Both the position numbers and the translations under genes were made by a program. A model generated the notes under the pieces. The model ran no database searches, was not told where the DNA came from, and saw only the letters and a program-made list of their open reading frames with translations. Below, in pieces: positions 46,509-57,300 of a stretch of 64,000 bases of DNA (the stretch's first letter is position 1; every line of letters starts with the position of its first letter). Source of the stretch: Choanephora cucurbitarum (lineage: Eukaryota; Mucoromycota; Mucoromycetes; Mucorales; Choanephoraceae); NCBI GenBank assembly GCA_025331435.1, contig JAIWNI010000061.1, forward strand, positions 119,275-183,274, written 5' to 3'.

Positions 46509-47616
46509 CTAAACTGGAATATCATTCCAAGCAATAAAGAGCATTAATCCCAAACCAACAAACATAGCAAGGAATTCAGTAATAGCTTGCTTTTTGTCTT
46601 TCTTGACATTGCCTGTGACTTCCAATAGTTCAGGAATTACACCTACAGTAGCAATGTACATAAAACCACCAGCAGCAAAAGGAATAACTAAATCTCCCCA
46701 ACGAAGATCAGTACCGAACAAACCAACTTCTTCTGCGACACTAGAAGCCTTGCTAGCAGGGTCTGTCTTTGAATTCTCTTCAATCAAAATACCAATAAAG
46801 GTACCCAAAAAGGCACCTACAGCAGTAGTAAACTGAGCCATCATAGCCTTCTGTTTGCTGAATCCAGATTGAACCAAAATAGCATAATCACCTACTTCAT
46901 GAGGAATCTCATGGAAAAAGACAGCTACTGCAGTGGTTGCACCAACAGCAGGTGAAGCATAGAATGAGGCTGCCATAGCAAGACCATCTGTCATGTTGTG
47001 AGTAAAATCAGCCAACAGATTAAGATAGGCACTCAATTTAATGCCTTCCTTGGGCTGTTGCTTTTTCTTGTCATCATCAGACTCTTCCTTCGTAGCCTTC
47101 TTGCGTTGAGTGAGTTGTGTAGTGTCGACAGCAGTTGAGTGGCCTGTGCTAGGCTCATCTGTATGGTGATGATGATCATGACCTGATCCACCGTTCACAA
47201 CACGCATCATTTTGTCCATAAAGAAAAAGAAAAATAGACCGACAAAGATGCCAGTACCGATCAACACATTCTTCTTGTTGTCTACCACTACAACCGCGTT
47301 TTCTTCAGTATGTTCGCCCAAAAAGGCATGAGGTAAAAGATGGAGAAAGACATCACCCAAAAGACCTCCTGAGTTTTTTTTTAATGCGTACATATTAGTT
47401 GACTTATTCTCTCTTGGATTGCTTATGTGACTAACGAATGACATTACCTACTGCAAAACTGACAAGTACATTCAATGAGCCTGTATTAATATCAGGAGGT
47501 ACAAAATACAATAATAGGTTAGGAAAAATGGAGATGTAAGCAGTAGCCAAAATAGAGTTGGTCATGGCACTGCCAGGGAAGAGTAGAGCAAAAGCTCTGG
47601 CTTGTAAAGAAGACAT
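46509..47616 (-). CDS. ZIP zinc transporter, KE4/ZIP7 (SLC39A7/Yke4) subfamily
   Basis: Two exons (47448-47616, 46509-47368) give 342 residues. Helix motifs are intact: LVSFAVGGLLGDVFLHLLPHAF, HNMTDGLAMAASF in TM4 and HEIPHEVGDYAIL in TM5, which carry the metal-binding residues. The cytosolic loop has a His cluster (GHDHHHH). HEIPHEVGD is the signature of the LIV-1/KE4 group, whose ZIP7/Yke4 members move zinc between ER/Golgi and cytosol. An intron of 79 bp falls inside the SFAVG-GLLGD motif. The ATG at 47616 is used; the upstream in-frame extension has no ATG. The N-terminus is short for the group and has no His-rich ectodomain, which is typical of fungal forms. It is convergent with EAF (38 bp between stops). 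Confidence 0.92.
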
Positions 47617-47754
47617 ATTAGACAGTAACTTCCTCAAAGTTGTTAACAAAAAAGCAAAGAGAAAAAAGGGTTTGTTTTCTATTAAAAGTTAATATCATCG
47701 ATTTTCGTGTAACTCTATCGCATGCATCACTTAGACTAATGAAGGTAACTTTAC

Positions 47755-48108
47755 AGTCTCATAACTTTTTTTTATTTTTTTAGAAATAAATTTTTTGAAC
47801 AGCCAATAGAATGAGCGCAAAATTTTCCAAATTTAGAAGGTGCGAGTTAATAAGACTGAGATCTGACTTTATAATACTGCTCGAATATGCAGGAAGTTTC
47901 TGGTCTTTTTAAATCAAATCAATAAAAGACTAAATTTTACTTTACATCAAAATTAAAAATTATCTTTTTGTATAAGAAACTATCTATCATGCAGCAATCA
48001 TCTTCTGTCTCAAACACTACTTTGGAATTCGATCTCGTAATGGAAGCCTTGAACATCAAGGTACGTCCCAGTACAGTACTGGCTTACAGAACGCCATTGG
48101 AGCATTGG
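47755..48108 (+). repeat. Crypton-type 5' module, copy A
   Basis: This segment (start agtctcataac, through leader and first exon of the recombinase gene) matches 61126-61479 at high identity by eye, with small indels. It covers non-coding leader plus the first 40 or so codons (SSVSNTTLE ... ARPSTVLAYRTPLE in the other copy). The shared left edge probably marks the element end, and no terminal inverted repeat was seen. Confidence 0.85.
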
Positions 48109-50507
48109 AAGGTAAGCTTTAATACCCCCTTTTATTTTGGTTCCTGAAATGTGTCTGTCTGTCATTCTTACCTCTGATACCATCTATTTTGTAGGAATTC
48201 TGTGATAACAATCGACACAGATTCCCTGTTGATCCAATGTATCCATACACCGTTGGCCCTACCGAATTTGTTATTGCATTTTTCGAAGAATTTGTTTTGA
48301 AGCGCACTTGCAAGAAAAGTGTCTCAATGATGTCTGATGTTCGTGTGCAAATTGGTTTTAGAAGCACCGAAGCCGTAGAAGAGGCTGAATCCTCTTTGTC
48401 TTTGATTCAAAGTAATGTATAGATGTTACATTAATATGACTTATGGTAATTAACTAATTCTTTAAACTAGTGGCAGAGAATGCTCCTTCAACAAAAGATG
48501 GCAAGAAGGTACTTGAAGTTCCATTGGGTATTGAGGCCATTGGAAAGTACAAGAAGGCTCTCATGTTCTTCCATGAGTTCCAATCTGAGCGCCGAAATGT
48601 TCCATGGCCATCTCCTAAGAAGACTAAGCAGCTGATTGACCTGTTGAAGAAGCATGAGCGTGATCTAATCTATGATTAGGTCAACACCAGTGCCAACAGA
48701 GCCGCTCACTGTGTCATCCGTGACTCATACAAGTCAGGTGAATTTATAAGAATCTTGAAAGCTCTTTGGGACTCCAACAGCCGAACAAGCCTCAGAGAGA
48801 TGTTCTCAATCTCTTCTCGTCACCACATGTTACTTCGAGACCAGGACCTCAGAAACTTGAACTTTGCCGATTGTTTCTGTACAATCATACCAAAGAAACA
48901 ACATAGAGGATCTCAACAAGCAGTAGCTCTGGTTTTCAGTTTGGATAAGGGTAAAACCTTGAAAGAAGGAGAGACCAAGTTCGCTTGTGCCATGCGCCAT
49001 GAAAACATCTTTAGATGTCCTTTCAGTGCTTTTGCATTCTTGATGCTTAGCCTTCTTCAGGTAAGATAATAAACTGATCTGCTCAATGTTATATCGAATT
49101 ATCGAAACTAAATACAAACTATCAAATCAGGAAAATGGTGACTTTTTGAAAGAAGAAAGATGGCAGTTTTGGAAGGTTTTGCGTGGACGTGCTGACCCTG
49201 AGAAGAGTATCAGTGGTACTCAACAATGGAATACCGCCAAAAATGCCCTGACCGATCAAGGGGTTTACACCACAAGAGTCACCCATGGTGGTCGCCATGC
49301 CGGTGCAATGGAAGCCGAGTCATTTGGTATACCATTGGATTTAATCAAGCGCGGTGGTGGCTGGAAAGACCGTCTTGGCCGATTGGAGACCCACTACTTG
49401 GGTAAGCTTCCCTCCCAATTTGCGAGAGGTATGGCAGGATTCTGGGAAAAGCCTTTCTTCTTAGCAAGAAACAGTGTCAACCCACCAGTTGAACTGCAAA
49501 GAATGATCTTTCCTTGGATCGAAGACTATTTTGGTGAAAACAATGCCGAGTGGATTGCTGTCTGTGATCGTGAGATGAACGAATTCGACGAAAACGAAGA
49601 TGAAGATGACAATGTCATCAATGTAGAGGTTGAAGAAGAAGCTGTTCAGTTCATTGAAGAAGACGGTCAAATTCGTGCTCAAAAAAGGCGCCAAAAAGGA
49701 AAGCAAAAGGCATCTCAAAGCAATGTTGATACGGCCAAGAGAGGATTCTTACGACTTTTGATTCGATGCCGAAGAATCATTTTGCAAGATGCAGCTGTTT
49801 ACATGCATTTGTCTCGCGTTAACAGCTTGTTAAGTTCCAACAGTAAAGTCTTTTCCTGTGCTCTCTTTAAAATCTTTCAACAAGACATCATGGTGGCCAT
49901 CAACAACCCATCCCTCGACAGACTTCAAGAATACGAGAATGCAATGCCAGAAATAGTCGACGCAAGTAAAGACCTTGCCAATCGAATTGGAATGGTGCAC
50001 AACAAGCTCATCCGCGGACAACAAAAGCAGGAAGAAGAATTGCGAGGCATCAAGGAGAAATTAAATGACCAAGATGCATACAACAACAGCTTCAACAGCT
50101 TGATGCATCAAATCATCAAAGATCAACAAATGCTAATGCTTCAACAGCAATGCTTGAACTCAAAACTCGATCTCCTACTGGCGTCCAAGGCAGCTACTGA
50201 CTTGGCCCAGTCATCATCTTCAACTACCCTCGCATCTCCTAATGTCCCCGTCCCTTCCACTCCTTCAGCACCCTCCTTTCCTTCAGCACCCTCCTTTCCT
50301 TCAGCACCCTCCTTTTCTACTGCCAATATGCCTTTTCCCAATATGCCCTTTCCTAATATGCCCTTCCCCCATCAAAATGTAGTCGTTCCTTCAATTCAAC
50401 CTGCTCCTACGCTCCCCAATCATCACAACCCTGTTTCTCGCTCTTCTACGCCTCGACCAAAGAAAAAAGGTAGATGGGTCAGCTATGAGCCTCAGACCTC
50501 TAATTAA
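47989..50507 (+). pseudogene. Crypton/Ndc10-type tyrosine recombinase with one in-frame stop
   Basis: Four exons (47989-48111, 48195-48411, 48471-49060, 49131-50507) keep frame over 769 codons apart from a TAG at 48677-48679. The N-terminal part is a core-binding domain (VRPSTVLAYRTPLEHWKEFC). The catalytic half has an arginine block (CAMRHENIFRCPFSAFAFL) and THGGRHAGAMEAESFGIPLD, GGWKD and HYLGKLP, i.e. the R...H-x-x-R...W/H...Y layout of Crypton recombinases and of the NDC10_II domain. A Ser/Pro-rich tail with coiled coil and repeats (PSAPSFPSAPSF; NMPFPNMPFP) follows. Cryptons are DNA transposons that move by a circular intermediate; Ndc10 of yeast CBF3 derives from one. The lone stop interrupts the linker between the two domains. 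The 480 codons downstream stay open, so decay is recent, or the stop is bypassed. Confidence 0.75.
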
Positions 50508-51476
50508 CTTATGCATATGCTTTTATATCTATAATACGCTTTTCAAAATACATATATCTATGACATAAATAAACTCTTGATTGCTCAAACTGCATGAATT
50601 ATAATATATACATTTTGGTCCCTTTTTTTCATTTTCTATCAAAAAAGAGAGGCGAAGAAACAACCCTCGAAAAGTAAAACCATAACAAGTTGTATAGAGC
50701 TACATGAGTTAGCTTTTTTGCTTCGAAATGTTTAACATGGAGCTGAAGAATCTCATTTCATGAAGTCGATCATGTAAAAAAAAATCCAGTTTTTTTCTTA
50801 CCCTGCGGGGCTCAGTATAGATTTTGGTCTTGTCCTTATTTCTCACCTAAAATGGAAGTATACCTTGTTAGGAAACTTTTTTTTTACTCCGGCCTATAGG
50901 TGAAAGGATTATTTTATTGGCTGTCCATATTTGGAAGAGTCTAGTAATTAGACCGTTACAGTGCTTCCAACAACCCAATGTAAGTCCGTTCAACGACGAT
51001 GCATACACCAGTAACATAGACGTTTATCTCCAGTCTTACAAAAGCAAGACCTTCACTGACTACTAAACTCACCGCAACTCCGCAATTGTAGTCCAAATCA
51101 GTCTTTTACCATCATTACCTTTCAATTGGAAGGTTTGAGCCAAAGGAATAAAGAAAATACGACTTCCATTTCCAAAAATACGAAATTGATTTTGACCAAT
51201 CAACGACATCATTTTTGATTGGCCAACGACTTCGTTTTTGGCTGGCCGTTACATTGCTTGTTGAAAGCACTCTAAGTTGAAGTTTTTTATGTCATTTTAG
51301 CTACAAATGCGAGAGTCGCCAAGTGAAATCAAGCTTTTGAGAAATGAAGGTATTTATAGACTTGAGTGATAAACCATTTACTTCCAAGAGCTTTAGCCAA
51401 GACGATATGATATTTAGCTGTATAGCCAATAAAGGTTGATTTTATTATATGTGTCTTTGTTTTTATGATGATATGG
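50508..51476. other. 3' flank of the recombinase gene, possible Crypton tail
   Basis: About 970 bp without a gene. Repeated word pairs occur: tggctgtccat / tggctggccgt and gttacagtgctt / gttacattgctt at about 50915-50965 and 51235-51265, separated by 0.3 kb. They may be remains of a duplicated element end. The right end of the Crypton could not be fixed. Confidence 0.4.
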
Positions 51477-53865
51477 CTATAGTCTAGCATCACCTCTTGA
51501 CAAACCTTGGTTTTGATGTGTCAAAGGTCGAATAAATTGCTGGTAAAGCTCCATTGCTTGACCAGAATTTAAGGGCTCCTTTTCGGCCATTTCAGTCATC
51601 CTCTCGTAGACCTGGCCCTGACTTTCACCTAAGGCAGAAAATAACAAATAATCAGGCAATCCAAAGGCATCAACGAGTGCTACTGCATCTGGGCGTAACA
51701 GCTTGAGGAGAGGTACGACGGACTGCTTGATCGACCAAGCTTGATCAGAAGAAAAGTAACCGGATATCAGGAAATCACTAATGTCTTGCTCCATCGTGAA
51801 CAAACCAAATAAAATAGCCATACGTTTCAAAGTGGCCTGCGTTGGAGAAGATGCAGAAGAAGGCTGAAAGGCTGTTTTGAAGAAATGGTAAACCATCATC
51901 AGTTGACAATGAGAGCGCGACACGCGATAGATTTCAACAAGACAGTCGTTCCAAGTGCGCCCGTCTTGGTCTAATGCATAAGCCAACTTGTCAATCAAGA
52001 AGGCGGCACGGTGTCGAAATGCAGCTAAAATCCAATCTGGATTCTGCGTCAAAGCACTATCTACTTGAAGATCTGTGCATCGAGCATGAGGCGCTGCGAG
52101 ATAATCTGCGAGATAATCAGATGTAAAATTAGATGATTTCGCTCCTTTATTCGATTGAATGGATCGAAAGGTCTTTAGAAGATAGCGAGTTGTTTGCTGA
52201 GTTAACAAGTAATTATCGCCCTCCCACTAAGAAAAGAAAAAGAAAATAAGAACAAACAGATCTCAAATGAAACAAAAAACAAAAACTTACAGTTGCTTTA
52301 GGAAGATAATCCTGATAGAATTGACCAAGACCAGAAAAGAGTGAATAACCATGTCCTCCACAAGCTCTCCTACAGTCTTCAATAGCAGCAACAGCCATTG
52401 TAGTTGTCAGACTCTTTAATCCAGATGATGAGGCATGAAGATCGGCCAAGTAAGAGAAATCACCTGCTGCCATTTTAGCTTGATTTTCATGGTACATTCG
52501 ATGCATCTCTTGTCCTGTGAAATGACAGGCATAGGCTTGAGCAATGATAGGGAGTAGTCTATACTGTTGCATTGTATAGTCCAGAACAGGTGTCTCTATT
52601 GTTTTTGTTGCATTGTCTGCTCCAGGCCATGTCTTGGGTTGGTCTGTATCCGACCCTTGCATGCGAACAGCAGAATAGCGTGTAGCTACTGTAGCAGCTC
52701 TAGCCAACACTTGGCAAGATTCTATCATGTACACGGTTATTTATCATTCAATGATCCTTTTCCTTTGAAGTATTCAACTTTACCTAACACGATGTTTGCA
52801 CGCACGTAGACCATTGTACCATATGCTAGCTTTGAATTCGGTGGCGTTATGTATTTGCCTGTCTTCTTGTCAACACTGGAGTAACGAGCCAACATGGCGT
52901 GATGAGGAACGTGAACATGGTCAAATAGAATAAAGCCATTGTCGACTGTGTTGAATCCGAATTTGGGTCCGATGTCACCCACAGTGATGCCTTTCAATGG
53001 TGCATGGTCTTCAAGACTTCTGATCTGTACGACAAATGGATGTGGTCCATAATCTTTACCATCACTGATAAGGCGAGCCATCACAACAGCATGATTTGCA
53101 GCAACACCCAGACCACCGATCCACCACTTGGAAGATGTCAATGTAGGTGAGTTTATTTCAAATGTTTCTGTTTCAGGATGATATGTTGCTGTCGTTTCTA
53201 ATCCACGAACATTTGATCCATGACCTAACTAGAGGTTTGATTTCAATTTTGTATCTCCCAAAATCCATCATTAGTATCTCATCTTACTTCTGTTTGAGCA
53301 TAACAACCGATGATCTCGTAGCGTCTGGCAGGCTCAAGAAAGATTCTTTTTTGCTCTTCAGTTCCTTGGTTTAAAATAGTGGGCATGAACATAGATCGAT
53401 GTAATCGAAACTAAATGCTTGTTATGATTAAAGTATTCCAGAATTTCTTTTGATGTACACTTACAGGACTAGGCTCATCAAAAAGATATTCAGCCATCCC
53501 AAACTCTTCATCTGTCCATCTGTGTTTCCTGTTTTTTTAAGAAAAGTGTCAGACTGCAAAGACATTGTGAAATTATCATTCGCTTTCTTTTACTTTGAGA
53601 GTATGACCATTCTTTGTGCAGCGGCCAATGATTGTTTGAATCTGGCATGTCTTCCTTGATAATATCGATGGGACTTGTCGCTCAAAATTGGATCGCTCTG
53701 CATGATAGCAAGAATGCGATCCCTCTTGGCTAAATAGTCCTTTCCATACAAATGTAACATCAACTCATTTGAGTCAAATGATGCTTTTTCCCGCTCCAAT
53801 GCTAGTAAAGCTGAACTGTGAGGCTCAAGGGGTTTCAAATGTGTAGGAAAATGAACTGCTTTCAT
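51477..53865 (-). CDS. Peroxisomal acyl-CoA oxidase
   Basis: Six exons on the minus strand (53594-53865, 53465-53528, 53288-53410, 52784-53228, 52291-52721, 51477-52226) give 694 residues, the usual ACOX length. Family landmarks: RSMFMPTILNQGTEEQ, GCYAQTELGHGSNVRGLET (FAD/substrate loop), SSKWWIGGLG, DVHVPHHAMLARY-like segment (FDHVHVPHHAMLARY), ACGGHGYSLFSGL and WEGDNYLLTQQTTRYL. The protein ends in A-R-L, a PTS1 variant, so import into peroxisomes is expected. It performs the first, H2O2-producing step of fatty acyl-CoA beta-oxidation. The start ATG is followed by the normal short lead-in (FPTHLKPLEPHSSALLAL). No break was found. It lies tail-to-tail with the recombinase gene and head-on toward the DIRS element. 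Confidence 0.94.
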
Positions 53866-54222
53866 GTGTAGAAAGTATAGTTTAACAGTGTAGATGAAGA
53901 AAAAAGTATAGAAATCCTTAAGAAGGACCTGATTAAATAGACCAAAGTATATTTTTTATGTAATTTGTTTTCCCATCTATAGCATAAACGAGCTTACTGA
54001 GTCTAAATGAGAGGGAAAACAATCAACCTTTTGAGATTCTTTGTGTCTAAAATCAATAATACATACAGTCTAAAATTTAAGCTACAAGAAGTCCAAAATC
54101 AGAGTTGAAATCCAAAGAATGGCCTCACACTCACCTCAAACTCCGGTTCCTCTCTATTTGTTATCGAATTGAGTGGAACGACTACATAAAAAAAATCGGG
54201 TGGAGTGACTATTGGTTTTTCG
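53866..54222. other. Spacer between acyl-CoA oxidase start and DIRS element
   Basis: These 357 bp form the acyl-CoA oxidase upstream region, ending at the DIRS boundary. Nothing coding was seen. Confidence 0.5.
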
Positions 54223-54251
54223 AATGGCCAAGTTGGCGAAACGAAGACAGA

Positions 54252-54352
54252 GGATGTGGTTAATGGCTCTCTAGCCGCGCTTTTATTCTCAGATAATTAA
54301 TATATAAAAAAAAAAATTATTACATATTCTATTCTTCATATCTTTCTAAGCC
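54252..54352 (+). repeat. DIRS left inverted terminal repeat
   Basis: Runs from ggatgtgg through agccgcgcttttattctcag and an A-run to ctttctaagcc. It is the inverse of 58321-58421 with only a few differences (for example atatcttt versus ataccttt). Confidence 0.92.
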
Positions 54353-54367
54353 AAGGCAAGCAATTTT

Positions 54368-57300
54368 TCAATCCTTCTTTGGGCGGGAGAACCAATGCCA
54401 AGGCATTGCCCAAGGGCGGGTACCCACCACATCCTCTGTCTTCGTTTCGCCAACTTGGCCATTGTGGGTCGTGCCTACCACAATTGCCGTATGGCTCACT
54501 CCGACTTCGGATGTGGTTCTGTTTTCCGTTGATTGGAAAATTCGTTCAGTCATTTGCTTTCCTGCTTCATGCTGGTTAGGTGGCCTGAAGTAGTAGTCTT
54601 CTACGGTATTGGAGTTTTGACTCCAATTGCCATGCGTCTTGACTTCTTGAAAGGTTGCTCCTTTGATGATTGCTTCGGTGCTTGCAGCTGCTCGCAACGA
54701 GTGTGCTTTATATATGTCAGTATTGATGCCGGCTTCTTTCAAAGCTTCCTTCACCCAGTTTCCAATTGTCTTTGGTGACACGGGCCCTTTTTCTTTGTCA
54801 CCCGAGGACAGGTAAGTCAAGAACAAAGTATGGTCTTCGTTCAGCCTTTGTCGGAACTCCTTCGTCTTGTCAACAAACCTCCATAGCGTTCTCACAGGAC
54901 ACACTTTTTCTTCTCCAATCAAGCCAAGCTTGGATTGTTTAGAGTCAATTTCCTTTGGGCTTCTTGCGAGTAAAGTCACACCCTTGATTTCATGATTATC
55001 ATCTACTTGAAACGTCACATCTCGGTATTGCAAAGTACCCATATCCGATCGTGGTCTCCACATAGTAGCAATTGTCAACAACATGAGAGTCTTTAATTGT
55101 AGTCTTTGTAAAGGTAGCTTGTCATCATCATCCCAATTACGTATCATATTCAACACAGGCTCGACAGAGTAAACCTCCTTGTTACTGTTTCTCAATCTTG
55201 GATCCTTTCGTCGTTTGGCCTTAAAAAATTGTATTATTCTCTCGTTGGATGCTATGGGTGGTTTGTCAGGATGAGTTACTCGGTAGACGGACGCTATTGC
55301 TGATCGCATGGTATTCAAATGTTGAGAGGAGAATTGGTTGTGATCTACAAGATATTCTAATACTGCCTTTGGATTATATTCTAGAGGATTTATTTTCGGA
55401 TTCTTATCCATACACCATTTTACCCATTTTCGCCACAAAATGTCATAGTGTTTATGGGTGCTTTTCTTGTTCGCATTGTCTAAGTAACTACTTGCTTTTT
55501 CAGAAATCTCTTCTTCTGAATTGTATTGCCTGATAATCTCCAGGCGGTCAGCTTCAGCTTCTTGTTGATTTGGAACTCTAAGGCTTTTCCCTTGTTCATG
55601 TTCATCACCATAGGCCACCAAAATTGAGTCGGCCACGTCGGCGTCACTAACACCATTGATTTGACTTTGTCTTTCTTTACCTTTTCGAGTACCTTTGGGA
55701 TTAATCTCCACGGAGGATGAGCATACAATCCCTCTGTCGGCCATTGTTGGTTGAAGGCGTTGTGAGCTAGGGCTTCGGGGTCTGGCATCGGGCTCCAAAA
55801 TTTCTTCAGGCGTCTGTTTTCTCGTGTTGCAAATCCATCTATTATCACTTTCCATCGACGTTGAATCAACTTGAAAAATCGTCTTGGTAGTGTCCATTCG
55901 TAAATCGGTTTTTGAATTCTGCTCAATTTGTCCGCTTGGACATTCTTGATTCCTTGGATATGAAAATAATGTATTTGTAAGTTGTATGTTGTGATGATTT
56001 GTTGTATTTCTAATGTCAGTGTTTGTAGTAGGGCTGATGCCGTTCCTCCTGATTTCTTGGCATGTTTGAGTGCAGTTATGTTGTCGGTGTGAATGTGGAT
56101 GGTTGAGTTTTGGTATTTTTCTGCGTGTAATTTCACTGCAAACAGGATCGTCTTCAGTTCTCGTGCATTGATCGAGGTCTCTTTTTCTTCCTTTGTCCAA
56201 TACCCATTTGTCTGAATCATTTCGGAGGCTATCCCCCATCCTGTGTCCGACGCGTCCACATAAATACTCACTCTTGGATCTTGACACTCTATCTGCCTCT
56301 TGATCATCAGTCCATTGTGGAGCTCCGATTTCTCTGTCCACCATGCTAATTCTTTCCAGCTGTCGTTCGACAACTTGCAAGAACTCTCCCAATTGTACTT
56401 GTGGATCTTCAAACTCTTGGCTAAGTCCCTTTGTAGAAACCGTACTCGCAACAATGCCTCCCCCAAAGCTGGAATTATTGATGTTATCTTGCCTAGAAGG
56501 GCTGCTATCCATCTGCATGATTTCATCTTTTCTTTGTCTTTCATCAATTGGCGAACTCTCGCAATCAATTTGCTCATCTTCTTCTGAGGCACACTGATCT
56601 TCATCTGCACGCTGTTGAAATTGAAGCCTAAGAATTCCTGGTTGTGCTTTGGCTGTAACTCGCTCTTTTGATAATTGATTATAAATCCCAGATCTGTTAA
56701 ATGAGTTAATATGACGTTTACTGTCTTCTCCATCTCCATCTTCGTTCTTGTCAAAACACAAATATCGTCGAGGTAATAAACTAATCGTATTCCTCTCGCT
56801 CTCAATGGCTCCAAAGCGAATTTCATCAGTTTGGAAAAGACTCTGGGTGCTACACTCAGACCAAATGCCAATGACTTGTATTGGTAAATTGTACCTCTGT
56901 GTTGGAATGATAGGAATCGTCGTGACTCTGGATGAATCGGGACAACTATGTAGGCATCCTTGAGATCTATCTTGCACATAAAATCTTCCTCCTCTAAAAT
57001 CTCTCTCAGTGCCGGAACACCTTCCATCTTGAAGTGATGACATTGCACAAATTCGTTGATTCTTCTGCAGTCTAGAATCGGTCGGACCTTGTTCGGTTCC
57101 TGAATTGTAAACAAATTTGACAGAAATCGGTTGTCCTGATCGGGTGATCTCTCTATCACTTCTGATTTCAAGAACTGACTCACTGCTGTGTCCACCGCTG
57201 ATTGATCTGTCTCGTTCAATTTCATTGGTTTTACTTTCCATGGTACCGGCTGATGTTGGAATTGAATCTGGTAACCCTTTTCTATAACAGACAAGGGCCA

